Part shown: piece by piece, positions 11,558-22,529 of the stretch | How positions within the stretch are numbered: position 1 is the first letter of the stretch | Layout of the letters: each line of letters starts with the position of its first letter | NCBI RefSeq assembly: GCF_020497125.1 | Contig: NC_059087.1 | Location: 14,603,925 to 14,667,924, forward strand | DNA: 64,000 nucleotides | Reading direction: 5' to 3' | Origin: Mauremys mutica | Taxonomy: Eukaryota > Chordata > Testudines > Geoemydidae | Position numbers and translations under genes: made by a program | The notes under the pieces: model-generated | What the model saw: only the letters and a program-made list of their open reading frames with translations | The model's database searches: none | Told to the model about the DNA's origin: nothing

Positions 11558-11924
11558 GAATATCCCACCAACACACACTGTGTAAAGAAAGGAAATGAGC
11601 CATTAAGTCAGTCAATGCCCCAACTACACTACACATCAGTTCTATTTCTTAACCTCAATTACCTCCCTTTCACCACCCACAGCCCACATATCTCCACCCT
11701 CAAACTGAACAATCAGCATGCAGCCTTAACTCCCATCGTGTTCAGTGGTGATTATATATGTTTGCATGACATAGGGTTGGTGTGGCTTTCTTAAATTACA
11801 TGTAGATAAATGGCTTGTAAAGTGTGTTGGGATCCTGCTGTTCCATAGATGCAATAAACACAAGTCATTATTATAACAAGTCTCTAGAACAAGGGTGCCA
11901 GATGGGGTTACAACACTGTACCGG

Positions 11925-12000
11925 CAAAGCACTTAAGCATAAGCTTAAGTTTAAGCATGTGAATAGTTCCATCTAATTCAACAAGGCCCTGATTCAACAA
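11925..12000 (+). repeat. copy of GCTTAAGCA-type palindromic repeat
   Basis: AAAGCACTTAAGCATAAGC, TTTAAGCATGTGAATAG and GGCCCTGATTCAACAAGG form the motif set of a turtle-abundant dispersed palindrome (GATTCAGCAAAGCACTTAAG...). Other copies lie at 2876, 13185, 27843 and 50690. Confidence 0.5.
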
Positions 12001-12419
12001 GGTAGTTATGCCTGTGCACAATTTGAAGCCTGTGACTTTGGCTGCAATTTCCAAAGGAGACTAAGGGAGTTAGGCACCCAGATTCCAGTGACATTCAATA
12101 GGATTTGACCTCTAACTTCCTTCTGCTTCTTTGAAAATCCTAGCCTACAATGAGAGTTACTCGCATGCTTTGAGTTATGCACACACGCGAGTGCTTTGCT
12201 AAAGGTTAGGGGGCTTGCAACCTGCAAGATATGACAAGATAAGCAACAAACAGCAATGAATTGGAGAGAGAAGAGGGAAAAGATAATCCAGGCCTCAGGC
12301 ATTAAGATTGAGCAGGGCTAGATGAGAGATCAGAGATAAAGAAAATTACAATTCCCCACCCCCCGCCATTAATATTTAAATGAAAACCCCGAGTGACTGA
12401 AATAGCCATGGTCGAGGCC

Positions 12420-12920
12420 TCGTGTCCTCCTCCACAGTTACTACCATGATGCATTGTCATCTGCAAACAGCTCCTTCATGAGCCACCAAAGGGCTCTTAA
12501 TAATGGATATTACACTTCAGCAATGATCGCAGTGGAAAGCGCCCAAAATTACCAGCTTTCTTTTCAGAGTAATTTGTTATTTTAATGCTGTCAACCTGCA
12601 GGAATAGATTTATTGTTATTAATAATAGTGATTTGCCACATTTTGCTAGTTAAATTACAGTGCTGTGGAGTTAGTTCCACAATAAAGGACTGGAAGAATG
12701 CCAGCAGATTGCTCATAGCTGAGTGTAACAGCAGTTGGCCCAATTCCCATTAAGGCATTAAAATTTGAGTCAGAAACATAACAGATGCAAAACAAAACAT
12801 GAGGTCGCTCGCGGGGATTATATAAAAACAATTAAAACAAATTAATTACCAGTTATGTTAATGTTGCTTCGTGTACATGTAGAATGATTACAAATCCACG
12901 CAGAGGTCTTTTAAAGACCA
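12420..12920. other. candidate conserved non-coding element
   Basis: A 500-bp repeat-free block rich in homeodomain-like cores: TAATTTGTTATTTTAATGC, TTATTGTTATTAATAATAG, AGTTAAATTAC and CAAATTAATTACC. It is embedded in otherwise mixed-composition DNA. The density of ATTA motifs and the absence of repeat features resemble developmental enhancers of vertebrates. There is no coding frame. Inference only. Confidence 0.3.
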
Positions 12921-13184
12921 TAAAAGTCAATAAGGATCCCTGAGGGACGAAGGAAAGTTTTGGATTCCAGCACACCAATGTGTTTAAGGAAAAGAGATAA
13001 GGATAAACACACACCATGCGGGCAGGCAGAGCTTCACAGCAACCGGCACTGGTATCTGGAGACTGCCAGCGAATTCCAGAGAGCAGGTGGCAAGGTAGTG
13101 CGGAAAGGGAAAGGCTGTTCGCTTATGGAAGGGAAGGAGTTTAATGGTCGGGGGGGCTGATCCTGAGCACTCTGGTGTGAACCT

Positions 13185-13320
13185 GCAGAGAGCACTTAGG
13201 CACTGAGTCAGGACAGTACTTAAGCAATATGCTTAAATTCCATTGAAGTGCTCTCCTGAATCAGGGTCTTAACCATATGCTTCATTGAAGCATGAGAGTT
13301 ATTCCAAGGGAGGTTGTGAA
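13185..13320 (+). repeat. copy of GCTTAAGCA-type palindromic repeat
   Basis: GCACTTAGGCACTGAGTCAG, TACTTAAGCAATATGCTTAA, TCCATTGAAGTGCTCTCC and TGAATCAGGGTCTTAACC match the dispersed family at 11925. The palindromic middle TTAAGCAATATGCTTAA is intact here. Confidence 0.5.
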
Positions 13321-14699
13321 ATTCCTATCAGTCCTTCTCTGAGCAAAACTGTGACTTTCTGGCCATTTTGTCCGGGGGAAAGTCACCATTTTCCTAGATA
13401 CATGACACCATTCCCCACACCCGCCATCCCACATACACACAACAGGGACCATCTGCCATGAGTTGTTTCCCTACTTGTGAAAACTGTCCTTTATTTTCAA
13501 AAAAATGGCTGAGAACCAAGGGTGAGATTTTCAGAAGCACGCAGCATGGGCCTAACTTTCTTCAGTTGTAAGACTCCCAATGACTTCAGTGGGAGCAGAG
13601 TTTGACCACCACTGAATGTCTTTGACAATCTTTCCAAGAGTATTTTGCTCTTCTACAAAGCTTGTGTGGGCCTGGAGGCTGCTATGTGTTCACAGTGTGC
13701 CAACCGCTATAGAGTCCTTATTTTGAATGAGGTCTTAGAGAGCTTCTACAATATACATAGTTTGTGATAATCTCAGATTACACAGTCAAAAAAAAAACCC
13801 ACTGTGGACATATTCTGGCCTGCGTCACCAGCTGGTGCTATTGCACATAGTCTTCCAAGCTATTTTTCGTAGTACGAGAGCAAAACCTCAGTCCTGGGAA
13901 GACCTGCTGTGTTTTAGCTTTTATTATGCAAAGTTCTGGGTAGGGAGAGCTGTGTGAGTGGCAGGAGAGGTTATTCTCTTCCTTGGTCTCTGATCAGAGT
14001 CAATACATGAAGCAGGGTTGCTCTGGGAAGTGGAACTGAGCATTGGTGCTGGGCTGAGATTCCTGAAAGAAGGGATCTCCCAGCATGTTGTTTGACCATC
14101 TCTATTACAGGTCTGATGTACGTATATAAATAATACGAGAATATACACAGACCCCCCGTCACTGATTTCCTCTCTACAGGGAAGCTGACCTGCAAGGCCC
14201 TGGCCATCTACTAGCATCTGGCAGAGGGGTAACAATGACTTGTTATGGGCCAAATGCTATGCTCTTTTGCATGATGCCACCTTATTAACTTCAATAGCGT
14301 TGCACTGATATAATCGAAGGCAGAATTTGGTCCATATATTTAATACATTGCATACAGAGCAAGAAGTATTTCAAAGTTGGTTTGGATATGAGCAATCACT
14401 TTTCAATAAAAACATATTGCTCCCCCCACTTGAAAGAATGTCAGTTAAAGATGCAGCCCGTGGCTGGCTGATTTTCATAGGTTTGAGCCAGACAGACACA
14501 GACACACAGTGGAGTCCTTTGAAATGCTGAGGAAATGATTCCAGCTAAAGAAATAAACTTAACCATCAGTGCATCAAAAAAGCAAAAAGGAAATAGAATA
14601 TTGATCTGCTAAATGAATGCACTTTCTGCTCTAAGTTAACATAGTTGTGCAAGGAGGTATTTTGCTTTAAATCTATATGCATTTCCATTCTGCAAGGTT
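13321..14699. other. unique non-coding DNA
   Basis: No exon, element or RNA gene recognised. A TTCAGTGGGAG motif at 13575 and an AAAAAAAAACCC run at 13789 are the only repeat-like signs. Minus-strand open frames at 13924-14253 (109 codons) show no domain. Confidence 0.4.
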
Positions 14700-14770
14700 C
14701 ATTTAACAGCTCTCTCCTCCACCACCACCAACCTTAACACCCCGCGGCCCCCACCACCACCACACACACT
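14700..14770. repeat. (CCA)n-rich simple sequence
   Basis: Two clusters of CCACCACCA separated by a CCCCGCGGCCC segment and ending in CACACACAC. Confidence 0.8.
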
Positions 14771-15721
14771 ATAGCCCTGCTGCTTAAGCTTTCCAACTCT
14801 GTTGTATTATATATTGTTAGCTATTCCAAAAGTGAATTGTTATCTGAATACAGTTTGTGCATTAATCCAGGGCCAGTTACATACAAAATAGTCTTCCCAC
14901 AAAGTACTCTGAAAAATATAAGAAAAAGATACAGTTCCCCAGATTCAGCACTTTGAGGTCTTTAGGTCACACAAGCTCATTTGTTTCAGTCTATCCCCTC
15001 TTGTCTCCTATACAAAATCCAGAACCTCAGTCAATCCAACCAGTTTAGATTGTACACTGGGGGCGGCGGGGCGCGGATCCACAAATGAGCAAACAGGAAA
15101 GATTTTCCTGCTGACTTCACAGCTAGTTCAGACCAACAAAGGGAGAAACCTATGAGAAGAGGAGTCATAGCAAGTAATTCTGCCCCCAAGGCTTGTGTCG
15201 TAGCATTTTGCCCCACAGCGTAGCGGAAACGAGCACTGGTGCGGAGATAAATTTACCGGGGTGAGGGGGGTGAAAAAAGAGGGAAGCCGTTGAAATGCAG
15301 TATTCATTGGTCTTTGATTTCAGAAAAACATAGATCACACAAACGAGCTAGGGCAACTTATTTCCAGAGTGCGCTTGAAACAGGAGACACAATCAATATT
15401 AACACATTTACCGTCAGAAATCATGTTGGGAAACAGTTTGCTATCTTTGACAGCTACCTTTGGCACTGTATATACGGTAACAGCATTAAGTGCACGTGTG
15501 GTTAGATTTAAATCAATTATAGTTAATACTCAATTATTAACCATTACCTACTATGCTAATAAGTGGTCTACTTAGATAAGTAACACACTGCACATTTCAG
15601 CTTCTAAGGGTGTCAGTCCATTATAGAATTCTTGTCCTCCCTGCCTGAGATTGGATAATGAGGGTGCTAATTGTTGCTAAAATTTGGTGTTGGTTTTGTC
15701 TTATGACCTGCCTGCTATTTG
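14771..15721. other. unique non-coding DNA
   Basis: Nothing recognisable as a gene. GCGG-rich interruption at 15060-15080, otherwise AT-leaning single-copy-looking sequence. Confidence 0.4.
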
Positions 15722-15970
15722 TATTACAGTAGCGCTAAAAGGCCTCAACAGAGAATGGAGCCCCACAGTGCTAGGTGATGTACAGTCACATGAGAGAGTC
15801 CCTGCTTCAAAAAGCTTGCAATTTAAGACAGGCAAAAGGTGCGAGGGAAAAGAGGTGTGCTTGAGGTGTCACAGTAAGTCAGTGGCAGAACTGGGAATAG
15901 ATCCACGTTCCAGCTCCCAGCCCAGCATCCTATCCACTCCACCATGCTGCTGCTTCTTGCTACAAACTGG
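15722..15970 (-). repeat. MIR-like SINE with L2-type tail
   Basis: The element reads right to left. Its tRNA-derived head on the minus strand is GCATGGTGGAGTGGATAGG (A-box-like) followed by GATCTATTCCCAGTTCTGCC (B-box-like, from + strand 15878-15906). Its tail is at 15722-15830, where TTACAGTAGCGCTAAAAGGC and CCCCACAGTGCTAGGTGATG are the inverse of the 10386-10500 tail. This is one of the more complete SINE copies in the window, with head and tail about 250 bp apart. Confidence 0.7.
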
Positions 15971-16189
15971 ACGGCAACCAGTTAAACTCAGATAGGCCTT
16001 TAAAAACACACACACATCAGATGATTAACACTTTTCAGATGTGTTGGATTGAGGTGAACATCCTCAGTATCCCATATACCAATACCCTGAGCCAGCCAGT
16101 ATCCCTAGAGTCATGATTTATACAGCATTAAAACATCTTACTCCAATTCCACAAGCCAGAGGTTAGTGGTTTGCATTTTATACAGGGAA

Positions 16190-16555
16190 TCGTTTATTAC
16201 TGTACCATTATCCAAACTGGCTTGAATATAAGTACTGTCAGTTGTATTAAACACTGGCTGAAGGACCATAAACAAAGGGTAACGATAAACAGCAATGTAT
16301 CAAGTTGAAGGGATGTGTTCATTGGTGCGCTACGGGGTTCAGTTTTTGGCCTGGTTTTATTTAACATTGTTATTAATGATCTGGCCATGGAAGACAGAGC
16401 TAACGGCACATGAATTAAATTCACCGAGGATTCTAAATGGGGAGGTGCTGCAGACAGTGAGGAGAGAAATAACGGCGACCTAGGCAAGTTAGAAACGAGG
16501 GTAGGAAATAGCCAAATGAAATTCCAGCCATCAAAATGCAAAGCTAACACTCGTT
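16190..16555 (+). mobile_element. CR1 LINE fragment (reverse-transcriptase domain)
   Basis: In the + frame beginning at 16336 the translation GSVFGLVLFNIVINDLA matches the CR1 motif [16 protein letters not shown] of the reverse-transcriptase fingers/palm region. Upstream, LKDHKQRVTINS matches the preceding LKDRxQRVxVNG motif. Downstream, GDLGKLETRVGNSQMKFQ plus SKCK matches the LEKWADxNxMKFNxxKCK motif. The catalytic ADD segment is degraded to TEDSK. Stops interrupt the frame, so this is a dead internal fragment lacking both ends of the LINE. Confidence 0.7.
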
Positions 16556-16689
16556 GTGGGAGCTAGGGGCGGAAGAATTCAAAACACAGCTATTCACTGG
16601 GAGGGAGATACTTGTGGACAAAGGTTGTGCTGGGTTAGACTTTGGAGTGCTGGTGGCCACCACAAGCTACCAATACCACACGGCTGCCA

Positions 16690-16790
16690 ATCAAACAAGT
16701 ATGCAGTGTTGCTGTAGCCATGTCGGTCCCAGGATATTAGAGAGACAAAGTGAATATTACCTCACCCACCTTGTCTCATGAACAAACAAG
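16690..16790 (+). repeat. dispersed fold-back repeat, both arms without loop
   Basis: TGTTGCTGTAGCCATGTCGG followed by TCCCAGGATATTAGAGAGAC is the left arm of a repeat I know as abundant in turtles. It is joined almost directly to ATATTACCTCACCCACCTTG plus TCTC, the right arm. Related copies are at 26045-26240 (both arms with a loop) and 52735-52840 (right arm only). The class is uncertain; a fold-back DNA element or a SINE are both possible. Confidence 0.6.
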
Positions 16791-16895
16791 TGTGACTTAG
16801 AGCGATATGTACAGAGTCACCATATCTAGACTATAGCAAGGTTTTAAAAATCACCAAGTGTTTTGGAAGGATGTGAACTCTTGTTTCAAGGTATA

Positions 16896-17228
16896 AACCA
16901 AGGGTCTCAAACACATGCGGCCCGTGGAGTTATTTCCTGCGGCCCGCCATAGGCGCCTACTCCACGGGCAGCCAAGCTTCCCTCCTCCCCCGCCCCCGAG
17001 TGCACCGCGTCCCCACTCCTCCGCCTACCTCCCAGCGCTTCCTGCCACCAAACAGCTGTTTGGCAGCACTTAGGACTTTCCAGGAGGGAGGGGGGAGGAG
17101 CGGAGACACGGCGCACTCAGGGAGGAGGCGGAGAAGACGTGGGGCTGGGGCTAGGATTTGGGGAAGGGGTTGGAATGGGAGCAGGGAAAGGGTGGAGGTG
17201 GGGCCAGGGGCAGGGGTTGGGGGCTTTA
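16896..17228 (+). mobile_element. GC-rich hAT-like composite repeat
   Basis: Starts CAAGGGTCTCAAACACATGC then GGCCCG, a hAT-like terminus. At 16946 the motif CATAGGCGCCTACTCC is the terminus of the MITE family at 998-1161, so two related modules are joined. The body is CCTCC/CCGCCC-rich, then from 17085 strongly G-rich (GGGGCTGGGGCTAGG and further G-runs). No right-hand terminus or 8-bp duplication is visible. The open frames across it are compositional artefacts. Confidence 0.5.
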
Positions 17229-17292
17229 ACCAAAGTAATTCTAAAAGTAGATGCTTGTTTGGTCATTTGAGTGAGGTGCATTACTGAGCCCT

Positions 17293-17830
17293 GGTCTACA
17301 CTATGAGTTTAGGTCGAATTTAGCAGCGTTAGATTGATTTAACCCTGCACCCGTCCGCACGACAAAGCCATTTTTGTCGACTTAAAGGGCTCTTAAAATT
17401 AATTTCTGTATTCCTCCCCAACGAGGGGATTAGCGTTGAAATCGACATCGCCGGATCGAATTTGGAGTAGTGTGGACGCAATTCGACGGTCTTGGCCTCT
17501 AGGAGCTATCCCAGAGTGCGCCATTGTGACCACTCTGGACAGCACTTTGAACTCAGATGCACTAGCCAGGTACACAGGAAAAGCCCCGGGAACTTTTGAA
17601 TTTCATTTCCTGTTTGGCCAGCGTGGTGAACTCAGAAGCACAGGTGACCATGCAGACCATGTTTCTACGCTCCCCCTATCATCTCCATCCCTGAGGTTAT
17701 TGCAGATTAGAAGGTGAAAAAAAAACCCACTCACGATGACATGTTTTCTGAGCTCATGCAGTCCTCCCACACTGATAGGGCACAACATAATGCATGGAGG
17801 CATTCAGTGACAGAGGCCAGGAAAGAATTG
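17293..17830 (+). mobile_element. PIF/Harbinger-like element, internally deleted
   Basis: Begins with a GGTCTACACTATGAGTTTAG terminus and then GGTCGAATTTAGCAGCG, the 5' end of a turtle Harbinger-like family. This is followed by GGGAGCTATCCCAGAGTG-like leader sequence (near 17500, here TAGGAGCTATCCCAGAGTGC). After about 17690 the sequence jumps to the 3' part of the accessory gene (see 17717-17827), so the segment that should encode the Myb/SANT domain is missing. The right terminus was not found. Different family from the element at 3648-4898 by its ends. Confidence 0.55.
17717..17827 (+). pseudogene. C-terminal remnant of a Harbinger accessory (Myb/SANT-like) protein
   Basis: The frame from 17717 gives KKKPTHDDMFSELMQSSHTD followed by RAQHNAWR and a charged stretch ending TEARKE. 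This resembles the basic patch and start of the coiled-coil region downstream of the Myb-like domain in turtle Harbinger accessory proteins. The N-terminal DNA-binding part is absent because of the internal deletion. The frame continues only briefly. Recognition is from memory of the family, not from a search. Confidence 0.45.
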
Positions 17831-18001
17831 CTGTGTTTCCTTAACGGCAAAAGTATCATGCCTCGCTAGTGATCCTGCCTGAGGTAGGCCGCTGTGTCAC
17901 ATGCACTCCGCGCTGTGTCAGCCTTGGGCGGGGGCACGACCGCTTTGTGAGCAGGAAGGCCGTAGATATAGACATTGCATTAGGTAGCTTCTGTAGCTAG
18001 A

Positions 18002-18150
18002 GTATTGTCACCCCAATTTTACTGATGGGACAGAAGGGTGAAGTGACTGGCCCAAGGCCACACAGGAAGTCTGTGTCAGAGCCAGGAACTGAACCCATCT
18101 TTCCCAGGCCCGGCCCAGCACCTGCTAAGGCCACCTGGCTTCTTGAAACT
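18002..18150 (-). repeat. MIR-like SINE fragment
   Basis: CCCAATTTTACTGATGGGAC, GAAGTGACTGGCCCAAGGCC, ACACAGGAAGTCTGTGTCAG and GAACTGAACCCATCTTTCCC are the reverse complement of the core and head of MIR-like SINEs. The head loses similarity after CCCAGCACCTGCT. Confidence 0.65.
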
Positions 18151-19974
18151 TCTGGGCTGAGTTTCAGATTTGTAAAGATCCCCACAGTGGGCAAGTTGTG
18201 CTTGGGTTAAGTTTTTGCTGAGAGCGTTTCATTGTAGCAGTACCTTTCATTCCCACTCCTCCCCCAATACTGTAACCCACATGCGCCATTTGTGAAGCTG
18301 GAGCTTCCAGGGAGATTAGCAGGCCAGCTGGCTGCTGGATTCCAGGGCGGAGAGAGAGAAGTGGATTATTACTGTAGCACTTTCCCTCCACTGAGCAGCA
18401 AAGAACCACACAAGCTTTTCAGCTGCTGTCCAGGGAAAATTATGACTCTTACTATTAATCAGCACAGTGGTAGCCTCAGAACAATGCTGGAGAGCAGGAT
18501 CCAGAAACCAATCTGCAGGAGGAACCTACTGAATGAGTCTCACACCAGCTGCCTTCCACCCCTCTCTGCCTCACAACTGTGTCACTGCCAGGCCCAGCAG
18601 GAGAGACACCAGCGAGCCAGAAAGAAAACCGCACAACAACAGAACTGGGCACAAAGTCCAGCCCGCAGAAATGAAGGAGGCCTCTGTATTTGTTTTTGTG
18701 GGAACTGCAAGTACAAAACACCCCAAAGGTCCAGATGCTCATTTTCACAACGGCCTCTTTAGACCACACTGGCAGTGGGCAGGGGCCTTAAAGGAGGTAT
18801 AGAAGTCATTGAAGGTTGCTTTACATTGCCACAGGAGTGGCAAGTGCTTTACTGTATTGAAGTGTCAGACCCAAAAGGGATGGATGGATTACAGAGAGAC
18901 TAAGGCCATTTTTTTCTCATTCTGGTCTTCCAGCAGGGGCCAGTTCTCTTTCCACTACCATGCTTTTCCCCTTGAGAACTGCAAACCCAGGGAAATTCTT
19001 CAGTATGGGAGCAGGATGCCAGGGTAACTTTCTTAGAAGGAAACGGGTATCAATGGAGCTGAGCCTTCAGGTTTTGAGTAAAACTTGGATTCCTCTGTGT
19101 CCCTGAAAACCTGAATAATCCCTTATTTTGCACTGACTCTTCTTGCTCCAGAGAGCTATTTACAGGACACAAAACAATAAGATCTGGTCTTCAAGGTATT
19201 TCCACCATCCAGGAACTCAAATGACATGAGAGGACCAAATTTTGTCCCAATTTAGCTCTGTAACTGGCAACAAAAGAACAACTGCAGATGCTAGATCTCC
19301 TGCACAGCCCTCGTATGAAGTCTACGATGAAATCCTGACCCCTAGAAAGTCAGTGCAAAATTCCCATTTATGGCAGGGATTTAGGATGAAATCCTGGCCC
19401 TTCTGAACATTCCTGAGGTTCTCCCATCACTAATTCTGAAACCATTATAGTATAGATAGGGTTAAGCACCCTGTTTCAGGGCCTTGCAAACAGCTCTGCT
19501 CTGCTCTGCACTGCACGGATTGTTCTGTTTAAAGCCCCAGCAGAGCATATCCTGAGACGGCATCACAAAGATTCATACCCAGTCCTAAAGAAGCTACACT
19601 TGGTAGGAGGCATTTGCTTACCTGCCTTTTTTATTACTTGTGAGGCCATTTCATATCCCTTCCCCAAGCCCCCATTCCACAGCACCACGTCTTGAATAGA
19701 GACAGGACACATGAAAGTGACAGTTCAGTGTAACAGAGGATCCCACAAGAACAGGGGCCCCTCCTAATGAGTGGTGGGTGGACTGGTGGAGAGGTAAAAG
19801 CTCTGTGATTAGTTCTGGAAACTTGGCATTCTTGCATCCAGCTCAACAGGAAACAGACCCTGGTTGAACGTTAGTGGTCTGGGCCACTTGGGCAGAAGCA
19901 CAGTAAGCAATTACATACTCTGCCTGGTTGGGAGTGGCTGAGATGGATGCACCCTGTATATACAGTGTAGCTGT
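18151..19974. other. mostly unique non-coding DNA
   Basis: No exon or complete element recognised. GATGAAATCCTGACCCCTAG and GATGAAATCCTGGCCC at 19327 and 19385 are a close pair of relics of the CATTGACTTCAATGG/ATCCTGGCCC palindromic family. The 156-codon frame at 18292-18762 has no domain and is judged accidental. Confidence 0.4.
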
Positions 19975-20690
19975 CACAGGGGCTTACCAAATGCAGCCAC
20001 TCACTGCCTCAGTTTCCCCCTTAGGCAACATCATCATCCCAAGCTGATTGACTTCAGAGTTGCTCCTTTACAGGAGTCTTTAGTGCACTTCAGCACTAAA
20101 GAGACATGGCCCTCCTGCTCAGCCTGAGTTCACCTCTTCCAGTGTATCAAATAAAGTCCATCTGCCGCTGAGGTGTGTCCTCCTCAGCCTTCCATAGGGC
20201 TCAGCTTCCCGTCCTCCTGGGCTCTAATCACCCCCTATCTGCCTTTAGCAACAGGTTGGCTTCCCCAGCTCCCACAGCAGCAGCAGCAGCAGAGAGGGGA
20301 CCCACGCTCACCCGCTACTCCAGGTGTCCCCCACTGGGGACCCTCCATAATTGGGCTACCCGCCCTTAGCCACCCAAGCACCAGCCATGGTCTTCAGTTT
20401 TCTTTCGGTCCTCTTCCTCCACAAGCCTCCTCAAGCTTCCCCAGTAAATAAACCCCCTTCCCAGATTCTCTCAGGCTTCCCCCCAGTTCACATTCACTAT
20501 GGCTCTTTTTATTTACCCTCATCCTAGGCACTAGACAGATCCGCTCTCTCAACTGAGTTACTGGCTCCCCTTATATACTGTGGCTAGTCACCTGACTGCC
20601 ATGCCCATGAGTCACATTCCCATCACCTGGGAGCAACTCCCTTAAAGGGCCATCCTTGGAATAGACCCACAGGGCTGTGAATGCCTCCTG
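19975..20690. mobile_element. candidate solitary LTR or LTR-like repeat
   Basis: The block opens TGTCACAGGGGCTTACC and CACTGCCTCAGTTTCCCCC, like turtle LTRs I recognise. It contains CCTTATATACTGTGG at 20570, which on the minus strand reads as a TATA box (AGTATATAAGG). Downstream on the minus strand, AATAAA lies near 20505, the expected order for U3-R-U5 read right to left. No primer-binding site, polypurine tract, coding remnant or flanking duplication was identified, so boundaries and class are guesses. Confidence 0.35.
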
Positions 20691-22249
20691 AGATCAGCAC
20701 AGTGTCGGAGTAGCAGAAAGCATTTTTTTTCTCCACTGGATTGCAAATTCTCCCCTCAACTCCATGGGTGAAGAGGTTCTGAGAACAGAACCTGTGCTGT
20801 TCTGATGGCAAATTTGGGTGGAAGGGGTAAGATGGAGTGATCGAACTGGGTGAGGTGCAATCCACCTGAGGGCTCCCTGAATGTCAGCACTAGAAGGGAT
20901 GGTGCAGGGCTGAAGGAGCCAGCTCTCCACAGATCCTCCAGCCTTAGCCTTCGCATACGGGTGATGATGTGGTGGGGCACTAGGCTTGTGGAGTCTAATG
21001 TGGCTGGACCCACTCCTGAGCCTCCTGTCATTCTGCAGCCTGAAGATTCTTGCTCCCTACGATGCAGCCTTGTTGCCCGGAAAGATCAGACAAGTGCTGT
21101 GGAATGGCCCAAGCACTGACACTGGCTAAATGCTGTCACCAAGCCAACAGCAGAGTCAGCAGGGGCTAAAGAAAAGAGCAAATGTTTGTAATCGGAGCTG
21201 CAGCAAACTCACTGGTTCCTTGCTAAGCCCTAAGAAAAACACAGAGATGAAAATTGGCTCCTGCTCTTTTTAGTAGGCACTGGAAATGCCTTGGCTCTGT
21301 ACAAACCAATCATGTTTACATAGCCTCCAGAGTCCCCACGGCATTCATTCTGTAAGCGGCTTCTATTGACAAGCAGCAGGGAATGAGATCTCCATCCATG
21401 AAAACCTATGATGTCAGGGTTAATTAATCCCACCCAAGGTGACATGGCCGGTAGCAGCCACTGCCTCTCCCCATAGGGAGAAGCAATATATAGATCCATG
21501 ACATGATGAGACGTATCAATCACGGCGCAAAGAAAATAAAAAGGCACTTTGATTTTTCAGCAAATTCTACTTTGAGATCCCAGGAAGGCTGGCCAGCTGA
21601 AATGGTGCATGAAAGTCGACTACTGTGCAAAATGTATTTTCAGACACAGCATTTACAAGCAATTTCAACCTTGAAAGAGGGGACTGTTAGAAGATCTGTG
21701 TCTTTAAACGGGGAGATTTCCTTATTTGTAGAGATTGCAGCTGTGCACAAATGCCAGTGGTTCTGTCTCCCAAGGAGGTGCATGAACTTTTTCGTCTGTT
21801 TCAGTCCTCATAAGTCATCTACCCCTGATTTAACTTGCAAATCTGTCTAAACCCCAAACTCAAAGCAAAACCAAGCCAAACTTTCCGCCAAAGTCACACA
21901 AAGCTGCAAGTTTCCCATCATTTATGACAGGAAACTGTAAATCAACCCTGGTTTGCCCCAAAATGTCTCTCAAACCCGAGTGAACTTTTTAGCTATTCAT
22001 CCGAGTTTCAAATACAGAACAGCCCTGAGCTAAGTCAGTCTCCTGTGGTATCATGCTCGATGATGAACGCTTTCGACAGCTCTGGTGGAAATGGCCTGGA
22101 GGTCTCAGAAAGTTTGGGTCTTCTTCCTCACTAGTCACCGGACCATAAGCGCAATGCACACTGCCCAGTAACATTGTCCAGTACCTTCTAGTGGTACTGC
22201 CAGGAATGAATGGAGGGGGTTGGACAATACAACAGCATCCATTTTATGT
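20691..22249. other. unique non-coding DNA
   Basis: No gene recognised. Open frames up to 115 codons (21503-21850) lack domains. 21840-22010 is rich in AAACCAAGCC/AAACCC motifs reminiscent of an old dispersed repeat, without a firm match. Confidence 0.35.
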
Positions 22250-22455
22250 AACACAGTATTATTGTTATTTAATTTTTGTACTCTAGTGGCACCTAGAGGC
22301 CCCAGTGTGCTAGGGGCTGTATACAGACATCAGGAAAAGGCAGCCCCTGCCCCCAAATGCCTTCAATCCAAGTATAAGACAAGAGGCAACAGATAGTTAC
22401 AGGAAGAAAACAAGGGGCACAATAGGTAGTAACATGATGATTATGTAATAAGAAG
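22250..22455 (-). repeat. L2/MIR-type tail, long version
   Basis: TATTATTGTTATTTAATTTT, ACTCTAGTGGCACCTAGAGG, CCCCAGTGTGCTAGGGGCTG, and later CAATCCAAGTATAAGACAAG match the inverse of the 10386-10500 tail and continue into ACAGATAGTTACAGG, an extension seen in longer copies. Similarity seems to resume at 22738 (GCCTAACCATTCTCCTTAG, GCAGAGGAGAGATTCGAAGG), after the intervening SINE-like segment. Confidence 0.55.
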
Positions 22456-22529
22456 GGGTCCCAGTGTAACCCCTTGAGGAATGTGTGTTTCAGGTCCTCC
22501 TCTGTGCCTGATCTAGAAAGGATAGGAGG

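Noticed and set aside
16896..17287. CpG island promoter at a GC-rich block
   Set aside because: The GC content is explained by the hAT-like repeat; no exon or transcription start evidence nearby.
18292..18762. 156-codon frame as a gene
   Set aside because: No recognisable domain, and overlapping frames of similar length lie in other phases.
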